Origin: Planctomycetia bacterium
GTDB taxonomy: Bacteria > Planctomycetota > Planctomycetia > Pirellulales > JACPPG01
Direction: 5' to 3'
NCBI GenBank assembly: GCA_016191115.1
Contig: JACPPG010000059.1
Location: forward strand, 1-61,098
Length of the DNA stretch: 61,098 bases
A program made the position numbers and the translations under genes. The stretch's first letter is position 1, and each line of letters begins with the position of its first letter. Under the pieces are notes generated by a model. That model was not told the DNA's origin. It was given only the letters and a program-made list of their open reading frames with translations, and did not search any database. Below are positions 24,076 to 33,370 of this stretch, one piece after another.

Positions 24076-27000
24076 TCACCGCAAGAACGACGGCATGGTC
24101 CGACGAAAGCGATCCCACAGGCCGGTCTTGGGCTCGGGCTCGATGGGCTTGGCGGCTTCTGTCTTGCGCGGAACGTAAGTAGGACGCGCTGTCGCCGGCC
24201 CTTGTGTGAGATGCACGTTCTCGACCAGGAATCGTGGCCAGTATCCTTCCAACAGTCGCAGGCAGTCGCCGTACTGCCGGCTTTCCAGCGTGTACACGGC
24301 GACCGTGACGAGCTTCTTCAGCTCGCTGATGTCGTCGTCGCCGAACTCGCGCACCTCGACGTCGTCGATCCATACGTCGCCGGGTCCGGTCAGGTCGAAG
24401 CGCACGCGGAGGTCCGTGAAGTCGTCGGTCGGCAAGTCCTGCACCGTGAACAAGTACTGCGTCCACTCGGTGCCGATGGGGGTGGTCGACGCCCCGGCGC
24501 CGACCTGCGCATAGCGGTAATAGTCCTGTCCTCGCCAGCGGCCGCTAGTGGCCAATCGCAATGGCGGTTGCCGCTTGCCGTCGGCGACGCGCAACCGAAC
24601 CAGCATCAGCAGCCGCCCGGTCCGCAGCGAAGTCACCGGTGCGCTCACGAGCGACGCGGCGGCCAGCGTGCTGGTGAGATGAACACTCTGCGCGCCTGTG
24701 TGCTTGTGTTCTGAATCGAGGTCGAGGTGGGCGCCGTCTTGTTCGCGGAAGGTCCAGCCAGGTAGCGGGTCGTTGGCGTCCGGCGGCTGCTCGAAGCTGG
24801 GATTGGCGAGCGTCGCGAGCGTGGCCGGCTGCGCCAGCGCGGCCACGCGTTCTCCCAAATCGCGAATTCGTAAATAGAGATCGTTTTCCACGTTTTGCTG
24901 GAAAGTCACTTGCGGCTGGGCGAAGTGCACCTCGGCTGCCCCGAACCGCCCTGCCAACAGGCCAAACGGTTCCAGATCGACGACCCACTGCTGCGGTTGC
25001 CCCGTGGCCGCCACGGCTGGCAGGCGCCGCGATTTGCCGAACCGCACGAGCGCGCAGCCGGGTGGGGCCGTCAGCTCGACCGTGACGCGCGCGTTCCACG
25101 GCGAGTCGTTGACGAAGTACACGTGCGTGCCGTCGGGACCGGAGTGCCGGCGAACGGTCACGGGCTGGCTCGCGCCCGGAACCGTTTCGAACGGCGCGGC
25201 GGGCAACTCGCGATAGGCGGCGACCAGGTCCGCGAGCGCATCCTCCTCGCCCAACGGCAACAGCCAGCCGCCATCGATCATCGCGGCCGCGTCGAGCGTG
25301 GCCAGGGCATGCACGAACCGCCGCCGGTTGAGCGCGGCCGACGGCGACGGCTGGCTCACCAAGAGAGTATGGGTCCCCTTGAATGGACTTTGCGCGTCGA
25401 ACGACGGCACGCGCATCTGCTGCGGCTCGTGAAAGAACAGCGCGCCGGCCGATCGCGCGGCGTGCATGTCGCGGTCCAACTCCGGCGACTGATTAAGCTC
25501 CAGCGCCGCGGCATGCGCGGCGAGCGAATGACCAGGCGCGATCCATTGCGGCCGCAACAGCACCACGTCGTCGGACGTCTGATAGAGCTTGGGATCGATC
25601 CCCAGCGTGCGCAGCACGGTCTCGACGTTGTCCGGCCTGGCAAGCGCCGGCCGCAAGGCCTGCTCGATCTCGGGCCGGTCGAAGAGCCGTGCTCCGGCCA
25701 GGTAGAGCTTGGCGCCGCCCTTGACGCGCGCTACCTCGATCTGCATCCGGTTGTGCAGACGATTCATCTCCTGGCATCGCCAATCGAGCCACGCCTGCTG
25801 GTACTCCGTAGCGATCATTTTGACGCGCGTCGCGTAATCCTGGCGCGCAAGCGCCGCCAGGGAGCGCTCCCGAACGAACCGGTCGATGGTCTCTTGGTCA
25901 TAGCCCCCATCGGCACCGGGCAGTTGCGCATAACCGTCGGCGGAAAGATGGAGCGCCAATCCGGCGAACGAGTCATGTTGCCGCCCGTAGCGGTGGCATA
26001 GCTCACCGGCGACGGCCAACATGGCGTCCTGCACGTGAACCGAGAGGGGATTGTAGTACGGCGCAAGCCCCTTGCGCGGCGGATGCTCTGCCAGCCACGG
26101 TTTGCCGGCCGCGCTGACCAGCTCGATCCCTGCGCTTTGCGGTCCGCCGCGCCGCCGTAGCGCCTCCAACTCCGGTAGCGGCGCCGAGAATTGCAGGGCG
26201 GGAACCAGTTGCAGCCCGGCCCGATCGAACAGCCGGAACAACAGCTCCAGGACGTCCTTTCGAATGGGATCCTGACCGGTTGCGAACAGCACTCCGTTGT
26301 CGTACCGCGGCGTCGGCTCCAGCAGCCGGCTGGGATAGATCGTGCTGCCGTCGGCCAGCACCGTCATCACGAGCCCGCTATAGCCGACGTGCTTGAGATA
26401 CTCGACCAGACGCGTGGCGCCCTCGTAGAACGTCACCCAGTCGTCCAGGCCCCGCCCGCTCCAATCGTCGAAGGCCTCGCTGGCCGAGAAGTTTTCGGGA
26501 AACAGCGGTCGGTCGTAGTAACCCGCCAGCAAGCGATTACCCGCCGGCGCCTCGGCGCCGAAGGCCGCGGGCAAGTACACGGGTCGCCCCGTGTCTCGGC
26601 TCAGCCCCGGCGCAGGCGAAGGCTTGGGGCCAATGACGCGCACCTTGCCGAACACGGCGCGCGATCCGTCGCGCTGGTTGGTGATCAAAAGCAGGGGTGC
26701 CTTGGTGCGCGGCCAGAAGATCAAGCGGTGCTTGGCCAGTTGCGGTGTGCCTCCCGCCACGTCATCGGGCAGATAGACGCCCGAGTCCAACCCGATCGGC
26801 GCGACGACGCCGGCAGTGTTCGGCTCGACGATGCTGATGCCCATCGTCTGCGGCACGTCGCTGGGGTACTCGACTTCGACCACGTGCGGCTGGCCCGGCC
26901 TGGCCACGGGCAAGGGGAACGCTTCCCAACTGACGTTGGGCTCGCGCCCGCCGGGACCCAGTTGGATCAACTCCGCCAGCGCATGGTGCCAAGGAGCCGC

Positions 27001-28005
27001 GTCGCCGTTGCCCAGCGGTCCGCGACGCAATCCGGGGATGAGTGGTGCATTGGCCAGCCGCTCCCACCAGCGCGGATTGGCCGGATCGAGCTCGAAGAGG
27101 GTTTCCGCGACGACCGGCAAGGGCGCCGCGCCCGCCGCCACGACCGGCCGGCTGTCGAGCACGACCAACTGGACCTTTCGTTCCTCGATCGCTTGCTTCC
27201 ATCCGAGGCGATTGGGCAAGGCACGGCGGTGCACGGTGATCCGCAGATCGTAGACGCCCTCGGCCTCGGGCAGCTTTACGTCCAGGCGCACTGGTTCGGC
27301 CGCCTGCCCGTCGGCTGTGAGGCCGAGCTCGCGCTCGTTGGACCACAGTGGGTCGCGCGTCGATCGCGCGGCGAACAATTGGACCACCAACCGCACGCGC
27401 GTCGGCGACCCGGTGGACGCCAGGTTCGGCAGCACCTCGATCTGAGCGACCTCGGCAGGGGAATAGATGACCGAGTCGTGATCGAGTTTGACCCGCAACC
27501 GGTCCCCCGGCATACGGCGAATGAGCAGGCGATTGCCGGCGTTGTCGAGGGGCGATGCGTACACGTCGTTGGCGACGCGCGAAAGCGGCACTTGCACGTC
27601 CAGCCCCGGCTCCGCGCCACCGCCAGCGAGCGTGACGTTAAACGATGCACCGAGCGGCGCCGTCACGGTGAAATCCACGCCGTCGTACGAGCGAGCGCTG
27701 CGCGGCCGGATGGCCAGCGCGCCGTCGACGCCGATCCACATCGATCCCGGCTCGTCGGCCTCGATCCCCAGCGGCAGCGGATCAGAGAGGTTCCCGTCGG
27801 CCAGCCGAACGGTTCCTTGCCACTGCTGCTCGCCGCCGCCCCCCCATTCCATTCGCAGCCGCATCGTGGGGACACCCTCGTCGCCCGCCCGCGCCGCCGC
27901 CGCCAGCGCAGCGACAATCGTCGCCACGAGAACGACTAGCGCCACCTGAGGCGCAAGACGCTGCCGCGAACGTACGGGCGCTGTCGGACGTCCCTGTCCG
28001 ATCAT
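24076..28005 (-). CDS. Very large secreted glycoside-hydrolase-like protein with C-terminal carbohydrate-binding domain, about 1309 aa
   Basis: A hydrophobic export segment (VALVVLVATIVAALAAA, about residues 20-36) is followed by two beta-sandwich-like regions, then a predicted TIM-barrel region at about 520-850 with GYYDRPLFPENFSASE, LKHVGYSGLVMTVLADG, FDRAGLQLVPALQFSAP, GLALHLSADGYAQLPGAD and EVARVKGGAKLYLAGARL. This layout resembles GHL10-type hydrolase-like proteins. The end has a CBM4/9-like domain (ANPSFEQPP, VSAPVTSLRTGRLL, FDLTGPGDVWIDDVEV). Catalytic acids cannot be assigned by eye. The start is uncertain; ATG 28005 precedes the export segment, and the frame is open to 28188. Confidence 0.7.
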   Translation of the reverse strand: MIGQGRPTAPVRSRQRLAPQVALVVLVATIVAALAAAARAGDEGVPTMRLRMEWGGGGEQQWQGTVRLADGNLSDPLPLGIEADEPGSMWIGVDGALAIRPRSARSYDGVDFTVTAPLGASFNVTLAGGGAEPGLDVQVPLSRVANDVYASPLDNAGNRLLIRRMPGDRLRVKLDHDSVIYSPAEVAQIEVLPNLASTGSPTRVRLVVQLFAARSTRDPLWSNERELGLTADGQAAEPVRLDVKLPEAEGVYDLRITVHRRALPNRLGWKQAIEERKVQLVVLDSRPVVAAGAAPLPVVAETLFELDPANPRWWERLANAPLIPGLRRGPLGNGDAAPWHHALAELIQLGPGGREPNVSWEAFPLPVARPGQPHVVEVEYPSDVPQTMGISIVEPNTAGVVAPIGLDSGVYLPDDVAGGTPQLAKHRLIFWPRTKAPLLLITNQRDGSRAVFGKVRVIGPKPSPAPGLSRDTGRPVYLPAAFGAEAPAGNRLLAGYYDRPLFPENFSASEAFDDWSGRGLDDWVTFYEGATRLVEYLKHVGYSGLVMTVLADGSTIYPSRLLEPTPRYDNGVLFATGQDPIRKDVLELLFRLFDRAGLQLVPALQFSAPLPELEALRRRGGPQSAGIELVSAAGKPWLAEHPPRKGLAPYYNPLSVHVQDAMLAVAGELCHRYGRQHDSFAGLALHLSADGYAQLPGADGGYDQETIDRFVRERSLAALARQDYATRVKMIATEYQQAWLDWRCQEMNRLHNRMQIEVARVKGGAKLYLAGARLFDRPEIEQALRPALARPDNVETVLRTLGIDPKLYQTSDDVVLLRPQWIAPGHSLAAHAAALELNQSPELDRDMHAARSAGALFFHEPQQMRVPSFDAQSPFKGTHTLLVSQPSPSAALNRRRFVHALATLDAAAMIDGGWLLPLGEEDALADLVAAYRELPAAPFETVPGASQPVTVRRHSGPDGTHVYFVNDSPWNARVTVELTAPPGCALVRFGKSRRLPAVAATGQPQQWVVDLEPFGLLAGRFGAAEVHFAQPQVTFQQNVENDLYLRIRDLGERVAALAQPATLATLANPSFEQPPDANDPLPGWTFREQDGAHLDLDSEHKHTGAQSVHLTSTLAAASLVSAPVTSLRTGRLLMLVRLRVADGKRQPPLRLATSGRWRGQDYYRYAQVGAGASTTPIGTEWTQYLFTVQDLPTDDFTDLRVRFDLTGPGDVWIDDVEVREFGDDDISELKKLVTVAVYTLESRQYGDCLRLLEGYWPRFLVENVHLTQGPATARPTYVPRKTEAAKPIEPEPKTGLWDRFRRTMPSFLR

Positions 28006-28188
28006 CGTTGGCTCGACGAAACTGGTTGTTGCAATCGCTTCGCGCACCACGCGAGCCCATGGCGTACCGGCGCCACGGCCCACGACGTTCAACTGGAAGC
28101 GCATGCGCCAGTGGAACACTGTGGGCCTGGCTCGGCGGCCGCGACGTGCGATGTAAGTAAAAGGGCGGCAAAGAGAAATGACGCCCAA

Positions 28189-28444
28189 AAAGGAGACCGA
28201 TTATAGTTCTCGCGCCGCCGCGGACCTATGCCATCTCGAGGGGCGCCAGGCCCTCGATCGGACTGGGCCGCCACGCTTCCCAGCGAGCCGCCAATAAGCC
28301 GTTGCGCGCCTTCGGGGTTCATCCCCGGAGGGTCCCCATGCTGGCGCCGGGAGTCCCCCTTGCTCGCAACGCCATTCCTCACATTGCATTAACGTGCCTG
28401 GCGGGCGGCCAAAGCGAGCTTGCCACAGTCGCTAGCACGCGGCC
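28189..28444. other. Spacer between two leftward genes, no gene seen
   Basis: Holds a small hairpin (CTTCGGGGTTCATCCCCGGAG, about 28311-28331). No credible reading frame. Confidence 0.5.
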
Positions 28445-29701
28445 TCACTCCAACCCCGACACGAGCACGTCCGGCAGCCCCGCGTCGGCCACGGCGGCCG
28501 GTGATTGCGATGCTTGCACGAGTGCATCGCGCAACAGTTCGACGACCGTCGGGCAACGATTCGCCACGTCGTTCACCTCCCACCGGTCGTCGGGCTTGGC
28601 GAAAAGCTCCGCGCGGCCGGCGAAGTCATTGCCCATCGGCTTCGCTCCGCTCTCACCACGGCTGCCCTCGACAAGCATGTACCAGGCGGGCGTGCGGATG
28701 GCGCGCTCACCGCTGGGGGCGGCCACTAGCGCCCGGTCGCGCAGCGTTTCCGCGTCGCCGCGCACAAGGGGCAGGACGCTGCGGCCAAAGCCCCGCTCAT
28801 CCGCCGCAGACAGGCCCAACCAGTCGACAATCGTTGGTGCGAAGTCGCAGGGCTGCACCAGCGACGAACCGCGTGCGCTGGCCGCCTGGCGATCGGGAAG
28901 GCGCATGATCCACGGGACGTGCGCGGTCTCGGCATAGATCGCATCGTCGACCGGGCCGATGCGGCGGTGCTCGCCCAGCGGAAAGCCGCGCCCCGACATG
29001 ACCACTAGCAGCGTCTGCTCGGCAGTGGGAAGTTGCTCGATCTCTTCCCATAGCGCGCCCAGGCACGCGTCCAACAGCGTGACCTGCCCAGCGTACGACT
29101 GGCAGATGCCCAAGAGATCGTCCGGATCGTAGTTCTCCGGAAGCAATCGGCAGGGAACCGCCGTGGTGTCGGGGGGTCGTGGCTCATCTTCATCCGCATA
29201 GCGGCGCCGCAGGTCGAGCGGCGCATCCCACGCAAGGCCAAGACTGCGCGTGTGCAACCACAGGCAGAACGGCTCCTCCACCGATTCCAGCCAACCCCCC
29301 GCGACGGCAAAGAAACGGGCCAGTTGCGTCTGACCGATACTCTCGGCCGCCCGTCGCGCGGCTTCGCACGGCACGTCGATCACGTCGTCGGCGTCGGCCG
29401 CCCAGGGCATGGCGGCCACCCGCGGATCGTCGGTGATGAGCGTCGTGGCAATGCCGGCCGCGGCCAATCGCGCGACGAGCGTGTCTCGCGGCGCGGTCCC
29501 GGCCAGACGCTCGAACAGGTGCTGCCCTGTCATGTACGAGGCATATTGTTCAACCAGGTCCGGCGATTCGATGAGGGCCTGGTCGAACAGAAAGCCCTCG
29601 GCCGCGAGCCGGTCAAAATGGGGCGTCTCGACCCACGAATTGCCGTAGCAGCCCAGGTAGCCGACGTGCAGCCGATCGACGAGCAGGCAAATCACGTTCA
29701 T
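28445..29701 (-). CDS. Sulfatase-fold protein lacking catalytic residues, 418 aa
   Basis: Overall sulfatase architecture: start NVICLLVDRLHVGYLGCYGN, TPHFDRLAAEGFLFDQAL, and the later LVVMSGRGFPLGEHRRIGP, HVPWIMRLPD and DFAPTIVDWLGL segments. The modified-residue motif, normally C/S-x-P-S-R, is replaced by E45-S46-P47-D48-L49, so no formylglycine can form. The DD metal pair after the first strand is V-D-R, and the usual D-H-G is S236-G237-R238-G239. It is probably a non-enzymatic homologue. No signal peptide. It lies upstream of the large glycoside-hydrolase-like gene in the same direction. Confidence 0.82.
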   Translation of the reverse strand: MNVICLLVDRLHVGYLGCYGNSWVETPHFDRLAAEGFLFDQALIESPDLVEQYASYMTGQHLFERLAGTAPRDTLVARLAAAGIATTLITDDPRVAAMPWAADADDVIDVPCEAARRAAESIGQTQLARFFAVAGGWLESVEEPFCLWLHTRSLGLAWDAPLDLRRRYADEDEPRPPDTTAVPCRLLPENYDPDDLLGICQSYAGQVTLLDACLGALWEEIEQLPTAEQTLLVVMSGRGFPLGEHRRIGPVDDAIYAETAHVPWIMRLPDRQAASARGSSLVQPCDFAPTIVDWLGLSAADERGFGRSVLPLVRGDAETLRDRALVAAPSGERAIRTPAWYMLVEGSRGESGAKPMGNDFAGRAELFAKPDDRWEVNDVANRCPTVVELLRDALVQASQSPAAVADAGLPDVLVSGLE

Positions 29702-29852
29702 GCCGCGTCTTCCGCCGGTTAGGATTAAATGTCCGGGACAGTCTGTCCGGCCGCGATTCTAATGCCGGTCGACGACGCCCGTAACTGGCAGCCGGCGGCG
29801 AGACCGAAAACTAACCGTCAAGGAACTCCAAACAGACCGACGAGAGACGAGC

Positions 29853-30482
29853 ATGATGATCATCGTCTGGGTCGTTGTTGCCTTGCTCGTGGCTTTTGCG
29901 CTCGTCAATGTCTACTGGCGGTACGCGAGCCGCCGCGGCTCGCACCCATGCCCCAGTTGGCTCGCCTGGACTCTTGAAGGCCGATTCGTCGCCTGGTGGA
30001 CCGCCACAGAGCGGACGTTGGATCGCATCGGCCTGCGGCCGGGCCAGCGCGTCCTCGAGGTTGGGCCAGGCCCGGGCCGACTGCTGATCCCCGCCGCCGC
30101 GCGAGTGGGCCCCGCCGGCCAGGTCGTCGGGCTCGACGTGCAGCAAGGGATGATCGATCGCCTGCTCCGCCGCACGGCCGGCGCAGCGAATCTCACGGCC
30201 GTGCTCGGCAACGCCGAGCGGATGGAGCTTGCGACCTCGAGCTTTGACGTGGTCTACCTGGCCGCCGTGCTCGGCGAGATTCCCGATCGCGCTGCGGCAC
30301 TCGCCGAGTGCTTTCGCGTGCTACGGCCGGGCGGCCGGCTATCGATCACCGAGATCGCGGGCGATCCGCACTTCCAGTCGCGATCGACCGTGCGGCGGCT
30401 GGCCGAGGGGGCCGGCTTTCGACAGAGCGAGGTGCTGGGCCGGTGGTATTCGTTCACGGCCAATTTCGCGAAGCCGGCGTAG
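29853..30482 (+). CDS. Membrane-anchored class I SAM-dependent methyltransferase, 209 aa
   Basis: One N-terminal membrane segment (MMIIVWVVVALLVAFALVNV) anchors a class I methyltransferase fold: VLEVGPGPGRLLIPAA (motif I), VVGLDVQQGMIDRL (motif II), FDVVYLAAVLGEIPD and FRVLRPGGRLSITE. Similar membrane-tethered enzymes act on lipids or quinones, but the substrate cannot be read. It converges with a coiled-coil secreted protein across a 104-base hairpin spacer. Confidence 0.82.
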   Translation: MMIIVWVVVALLVAFALVNVYWRYASRRGSHPCPSWLAWTLEGRFVAWWTATERTLDRIGLRPGQRVLEVGPGPGRLLIPAAARVGPAGQVVGLDVQQGMIDRLLRRTAGAANLTAVLGNAERMELATSSFDVVYLAAVLGEIPDRAAALAECFRVLRPGGRLSITEIAGDPHFQSRSTVRRLAEGAGFRQSEVLGRWYSFTANFAKPA

Positions 30483-30507
30483 GCGCCTGCGCCATAGCGT
30501 CGTCACC

Positions 30508-30572
30508 GGGAGGGCGAGGCTCCCGCCGAGCCGCGGCGTCGAGAGCTGGCTCGGCCGTAGCCTCGCCCTCCC
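30508..30572. repeat. Foldback repeat GGGAGGGCGAGGCTCCCGCC between convergent genes
   Basis: Bases 30508-30532 and 30548-30572 are inverted copies with two or three mismatches around a 15-base loop. Since the flanking genes converge it may act as a bidirectional terminator. A half copy occurs at 60942-60962. Confidence 0.75.
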
Positions 30573-30586
30573 TTTCACGCGACGCC

Positions 30587-31183
30587 CTAATTCCGGTCGC
30601 GCAGCAGCGCCACAATCAGCCGCAAATCCTGGACTTGCTCGCGCAGTTGCTCGATTTCCCATTGCACTTGGGCCAGGGGAGAGTCGGCGTCGAGAATCCG
30701 CGCTTTTTCGAGCTTCACTTGCGCCAGCTCGAGCGCCGCTTGCAGCCGCGCGACCTCGAACCGTCCGACGGTGTCGGGCACCTCGCGGTTGGCGGCTTCC
30801 GCTTTGCCGAGCGATTCCTGGGCCGCCTTCAGCTCGGATTGAGCAGCCAGGAGGTAGAGGCCACCTTCCATGTCGCTTTGCTGTTTCTGGGCCGCATTCA
30901 GCCGGTCGCGGGCCTCGCCCACGGCCGCCTCCATCGCCTCGATCACGCTGGGACGAATCGTGCCGGGCAGCTTGCGATTGGTGTCCTGGAGCTTGCGCAG
31001 CTCGGCTTCCACGAGCTTGAGATACGCGTTGGCGTAGCGGACGTTCAACGTGCCGTTTTGGTCTTTGGACGCAGCCGGGGTGCCCGACTTTTGTTGGGCG
31101 GGAAGCGGCGAAGCGACTTGCGCGGTGAACCAACCACAGGCAGCCAAGACGGCAACCAGGAACAATCGTCGGCGGTATCGCAT
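30587..31183 (-). CDS. Secreted coiled-coil protein, 198 aa
   Basis: A signal peptide (YRRRLFLVAVLAACGWFTA) and Ala-rich linker precede a long, almost uninterrupted heptad coiled coil (YANAYLKLVEAELRKLQDTN, then MEAAVGEARDRLNAAQKQQS, AQVQWEIEQLREQVQDLRL). No other domain is seen. It probably forms rods or a periplasmic scaffold. ATG 31183 has GAGG eight bases upstream; a GTG/ATG at 31192 is an alternative. Confidence 0.7.
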   Translation of the reverse strand: MRYRRRLFLVAVLAACGWFTAQVASPLPAQQKSGTPAASKDQNGTLNVRYANAYLKLVEAELRKLQDTNRKLPGTIRPSVIEAMEAAVGEARDRLNAAQKQQSDMEGGLYLLAAQSELKAAQESLGKAEAANREVPDTVGRFEVARLQAALELAQVKLEKARILDADSPLAQVQWEIEQLREQVQDLRLIVALLRDRN

Positions 31184-31354
31184 GATATGCACCTCGAGAC
31201 GTTGGAGGGAGAGAGGGCGGTCGCGGACGCGCCTCGGGGTAATATAGCTTGCCCGTGGCGACCGCCAGGGGCAACGGTTGTGCCGAGCGTGCAGGCTACA
31301 CCGCGGGTTTTTGCCGCACGGCCGGCGCCACAGCGTGGCCGCGGTGGCACCGGT

Positions 31355-32323
31355 CTACTCAAAAAGCGGGGCCGATTTCGCTGCCGGGGCGCTTCGGCGT
31401 TTGCTCGTCCTGGCGCGGCGGGAGGCGCCGTTGCCAGCATGCGTCGCATCGCCATTGGCCTCGACAACCGGCGTCGCCGGGACGCTGCGAAGCGGATCGG
31501 CCGCGCCGTCGAGCGGCTGCCCCACCTCGACCTCCGCCAGCCGCGCTTCGACCTTGCGGGCGTAGTCGGGCGAGAGCTCGATCCCGATCCACCGCCGGCC
31601 GAGCTTTTTGGCCACGGCCAACGTCGTGCCGCTGCCGGCGAATGGGTCGAGCACGATGTCCCCTTCGTTCGAGCAGGCGCGGATGATGCGACCCAATAAC
31701 TGCTCCGGCATCTGACAGCCGTGGAACCCGGCCCGCTCCTTGAATGTGCCGGCCACGCGCGGGAAGTACCACGTGTCGCTATCGGCGGCGAAGCCGTCGG
31801 GCACGTCCTGCGGACGCAGGATCCAGGTGTCGTCGGGGAGTCGCCCGCGCGGGTTGGCACGACTGTCCGCGTAAACCAACTGCCGGGCCGAGGGGACGCG
31901 CACCGCCGGATCATCGGCGTTGAACGTGAATTGCTCTGGGTCCTTCACGAAGTGGAACAGGTGCGCGTGCGAGCGGCTGAACTTGCGCGTGCAATTGACG
32001 CCGAACGTGTAGTACCAGACGACCCAGCTTCGGCAGGCGAGGCCCAGTTCGTTCTGGGCGATCAGCTTCAGCTCGGCGGCGTACTCGTCGCCGATCGCCA
32101 GCCAGAACGTGCCGTCGGGCCGCAGCACGCGGCACACCGCCTCCATCCATTGGCGGCTCCAGGCGAGATACTCGTCGTGCTTGCGGCGATCCTCGTAGAC
32201 GTCGTACTCGTAGCCGATGTTGAACGGAGGATCGGCAAAGGCGAGATGAACGCCTCCGGCGTCGATTTTGGCGAGCCGCTTCAGGCAGTCGCCTTGATGA
32301 ACCTTGCCCAGCGCCAGCGCCAT
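31355..32323 (-). CDS. Beta-class DNA adenine-N6 methyltransferase, orphan, 322 aa
   Basis: The catalytic motif IV DPPF (residues 31-34, in AFADPPFNIGYE) precedes the SAM motif I VLDPFAGSGTTLAVAKK (about 225-241) and RRWIGIELSPDYA. That order, catalytic then target recognition then SAM, defines beta-class N6-adenine methyltransferases such as CcrM. No restriction endonuclease gene is adjacent, so it is an orphan with a likely regulatory role. AAGGAGG lies before ATG 32323. The C-terminal 60 residues are Arg/Ala/Ser-rich and probably disordered. Confidence 0.9.
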   Translation of the reverse strand: MALALGKVHQGDCLKRLAKIDAGGVHLAFADPPFNIGYEYDVYEDRRKHDEYLAWSRQWMEAVCRVLRPDGTFWLAIGDEYAAELKLIAQNELGLACRSWVVWYYTFGVNCTRKFSRSHAHLFHFVKDPEQFTFNADDPAVRVPSARQLVYADSRANPRGRLPDDTWILRPQDVPDGFAADSDTWYFPRVAGTFKERAGFHGCQMPEQLLGRIIRACSNEGDIVLDPFAGSGTTLAVAKKLGRRWIGIELSPDYARKVEARLAEVEVGQPLDGAADPLRSVPATPVVEANGDATHAGNGASRRARTSKRRSAPAAKSAPLFE

Positions 32324-32462
32324 GTCGCGCACCTCCTTGTGTGAGGGAAATCTCCTGGTTACGCTCATGCCGGGGCGGCACGCGAGATCACCCGAATCGT
32401 AACATTCGCGTGCCGGATTGGGAACCGTTTCCTTTGACGCTGGGCGATTGTGTGCCAACGCG

Positions 32463-33302
32463 ATGAAATTCGCCATCTGCAACGAGACATTCCTGGATTG
32501 GCCGCTGGACCGAGCCTTCGGCTTCGCGCGCGAGTGCGGCTACACGGGCATCGAGATCGCCCCGTTCACGATCGCCGCCGACGTCAAGGACATCTCCGCT
32601 GCTCGCCGCGACGAGGTGCGCCGGCTGGCCGAAGCGGCAGACCTGGAGGTCGTCGGCCTGCATTGGCTGTTGGCCAAGACGACGGGCTACTACCTCACCA
32701 GCCCCGACGCGGCCGTACGGCGGAAGACGGCTGGCTACGTCGAGGACCTTGCCCGCTGCTGCCGCGACCTGGGCGGATCGATCCTGGTGTTCGGCTCGCC
32801 GCAGCAGCGGAACCTGGTGGACGGCACGAGCCACGAGCAAGGGATGGCCTACGCGGCCCTCGTGTTTCAAGCGGCCATGCCGGTGCTCGAGGATTTGGAC
32901 GTGACGCTGGCGGTGGAGCCCTTGGGGCCGGCCGAGGGGAACTTCCTGCTCACGGCCGACGCCGGGGCGCGGCTGGTCGAGACGATCGGCTCGCCCAACT
33001 GCCGGCTGCACCTGGACTGTAAGGCCATGTCGAGCGAGCCAACGCCGATCCCCGACAGCATCCGCCGGCACGCGGCCATGCTCGTCCACTTCCACGCCAA
33101 CGATCCCAACCGGCAGGGGCCCGGCTTCGGCGCATTGGATTTCGTGCCGATCTTCCGCACGCTGGCCGAGATCGACTATCGCGGTTGGGTCTCGGTCGAG
33201 GTGTTCGACTACAGCCCGGGCGTAGAGCGCCTGGCGCGGGAGAGCATCGAGTACATGCGGGAGGTGGAGAAGAAATGCGGAATGATGAATGATGAACGAT
33301 GA
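32463..33302 (+). CDS. Xylose-isomerase-like TIM-barrel protein, 279 aa
   Basis: A sugar-phosphate isomerase/epimerase fold: MKFAICNETFLDWPLDRAFG, ECGYTGIEIAPFTI, LEVVGLHWLL, ILVFGSP, VTLAVEPLGPAEGNFL, LHLDCKAMS, LVHFHANDPN and GWVSVEVFDY supply the metal-binding Glu, Asp, His and Glu positions. The substrate is not evident. The gene's last residues (CGMMNDER) are encoded by a GATGAAT-type heptamer repeat that runs through the stop codon. Start ATG 32463 is the only one at the fold's beginning. Confidence 0.82.
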   Translation: MKFAICNETFLDWPLDRAFGFARECGYTGIEIAPFTIAADVKDISAARRDEVRRLAEAADLEVVGLHWLLAKTTGYYLTSPDAAVRRKTAGYVEDLARCCRDLGGSILVFGSPQQRNLVDGTSHEQGMAYAALVFQAAMPVLEDLDVTLAVEPLGPAEGNFLLTADAGARLVETIGSPNCRLHLDCKAMSSEPTPIPDSIRRHAAMLVHFHANDPNRQGPGFGALDFVPIFRTLAEIDYRGWVSVEVFDYSPGVERLARESIEYMREVEKKCGMMNDER

Positions 33303-33363
33303 ATGGGGGGACCTGCCCGCTTCGGCACTACCGCTGAACGATCGCATTCATCATTCATCATTG
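33275..33363. repeat. GATGAAT heptamer repeat and inverted copy across a gene end
   Basis: AATGATGAATGATGAACGAT units start inside the isomerase gene at 33275, and a complementary stretch lies at 33345-33363. The same GCGGAATGATGAATGATGAA string is found at 8314-8333 in a spacer of the phage-like module. Confidence 0.78.
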
Positions 33364-33370
33364 GCGGACT

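Noticed and set aside
26191..27939. 582-codon open frame on the plus strand inside the giant secreted-protein gene
   Set aside because: High GC makes long antisense frames common. Its translation is Arg/Gly/His-rich without domains, while the minus strand gives a coherent secreted protein.
28006..28188. N-terminal extension of the giant secreted protein to 28188
   Set aside because: Adds 61 Arg-rich residues before the export segment and no ribosome binding site was found; kept as a noted alternative only.
28445..29701. Active sulfatase
   Set aside because: The formylglycine motif and two metal-binding motifs are substituted.
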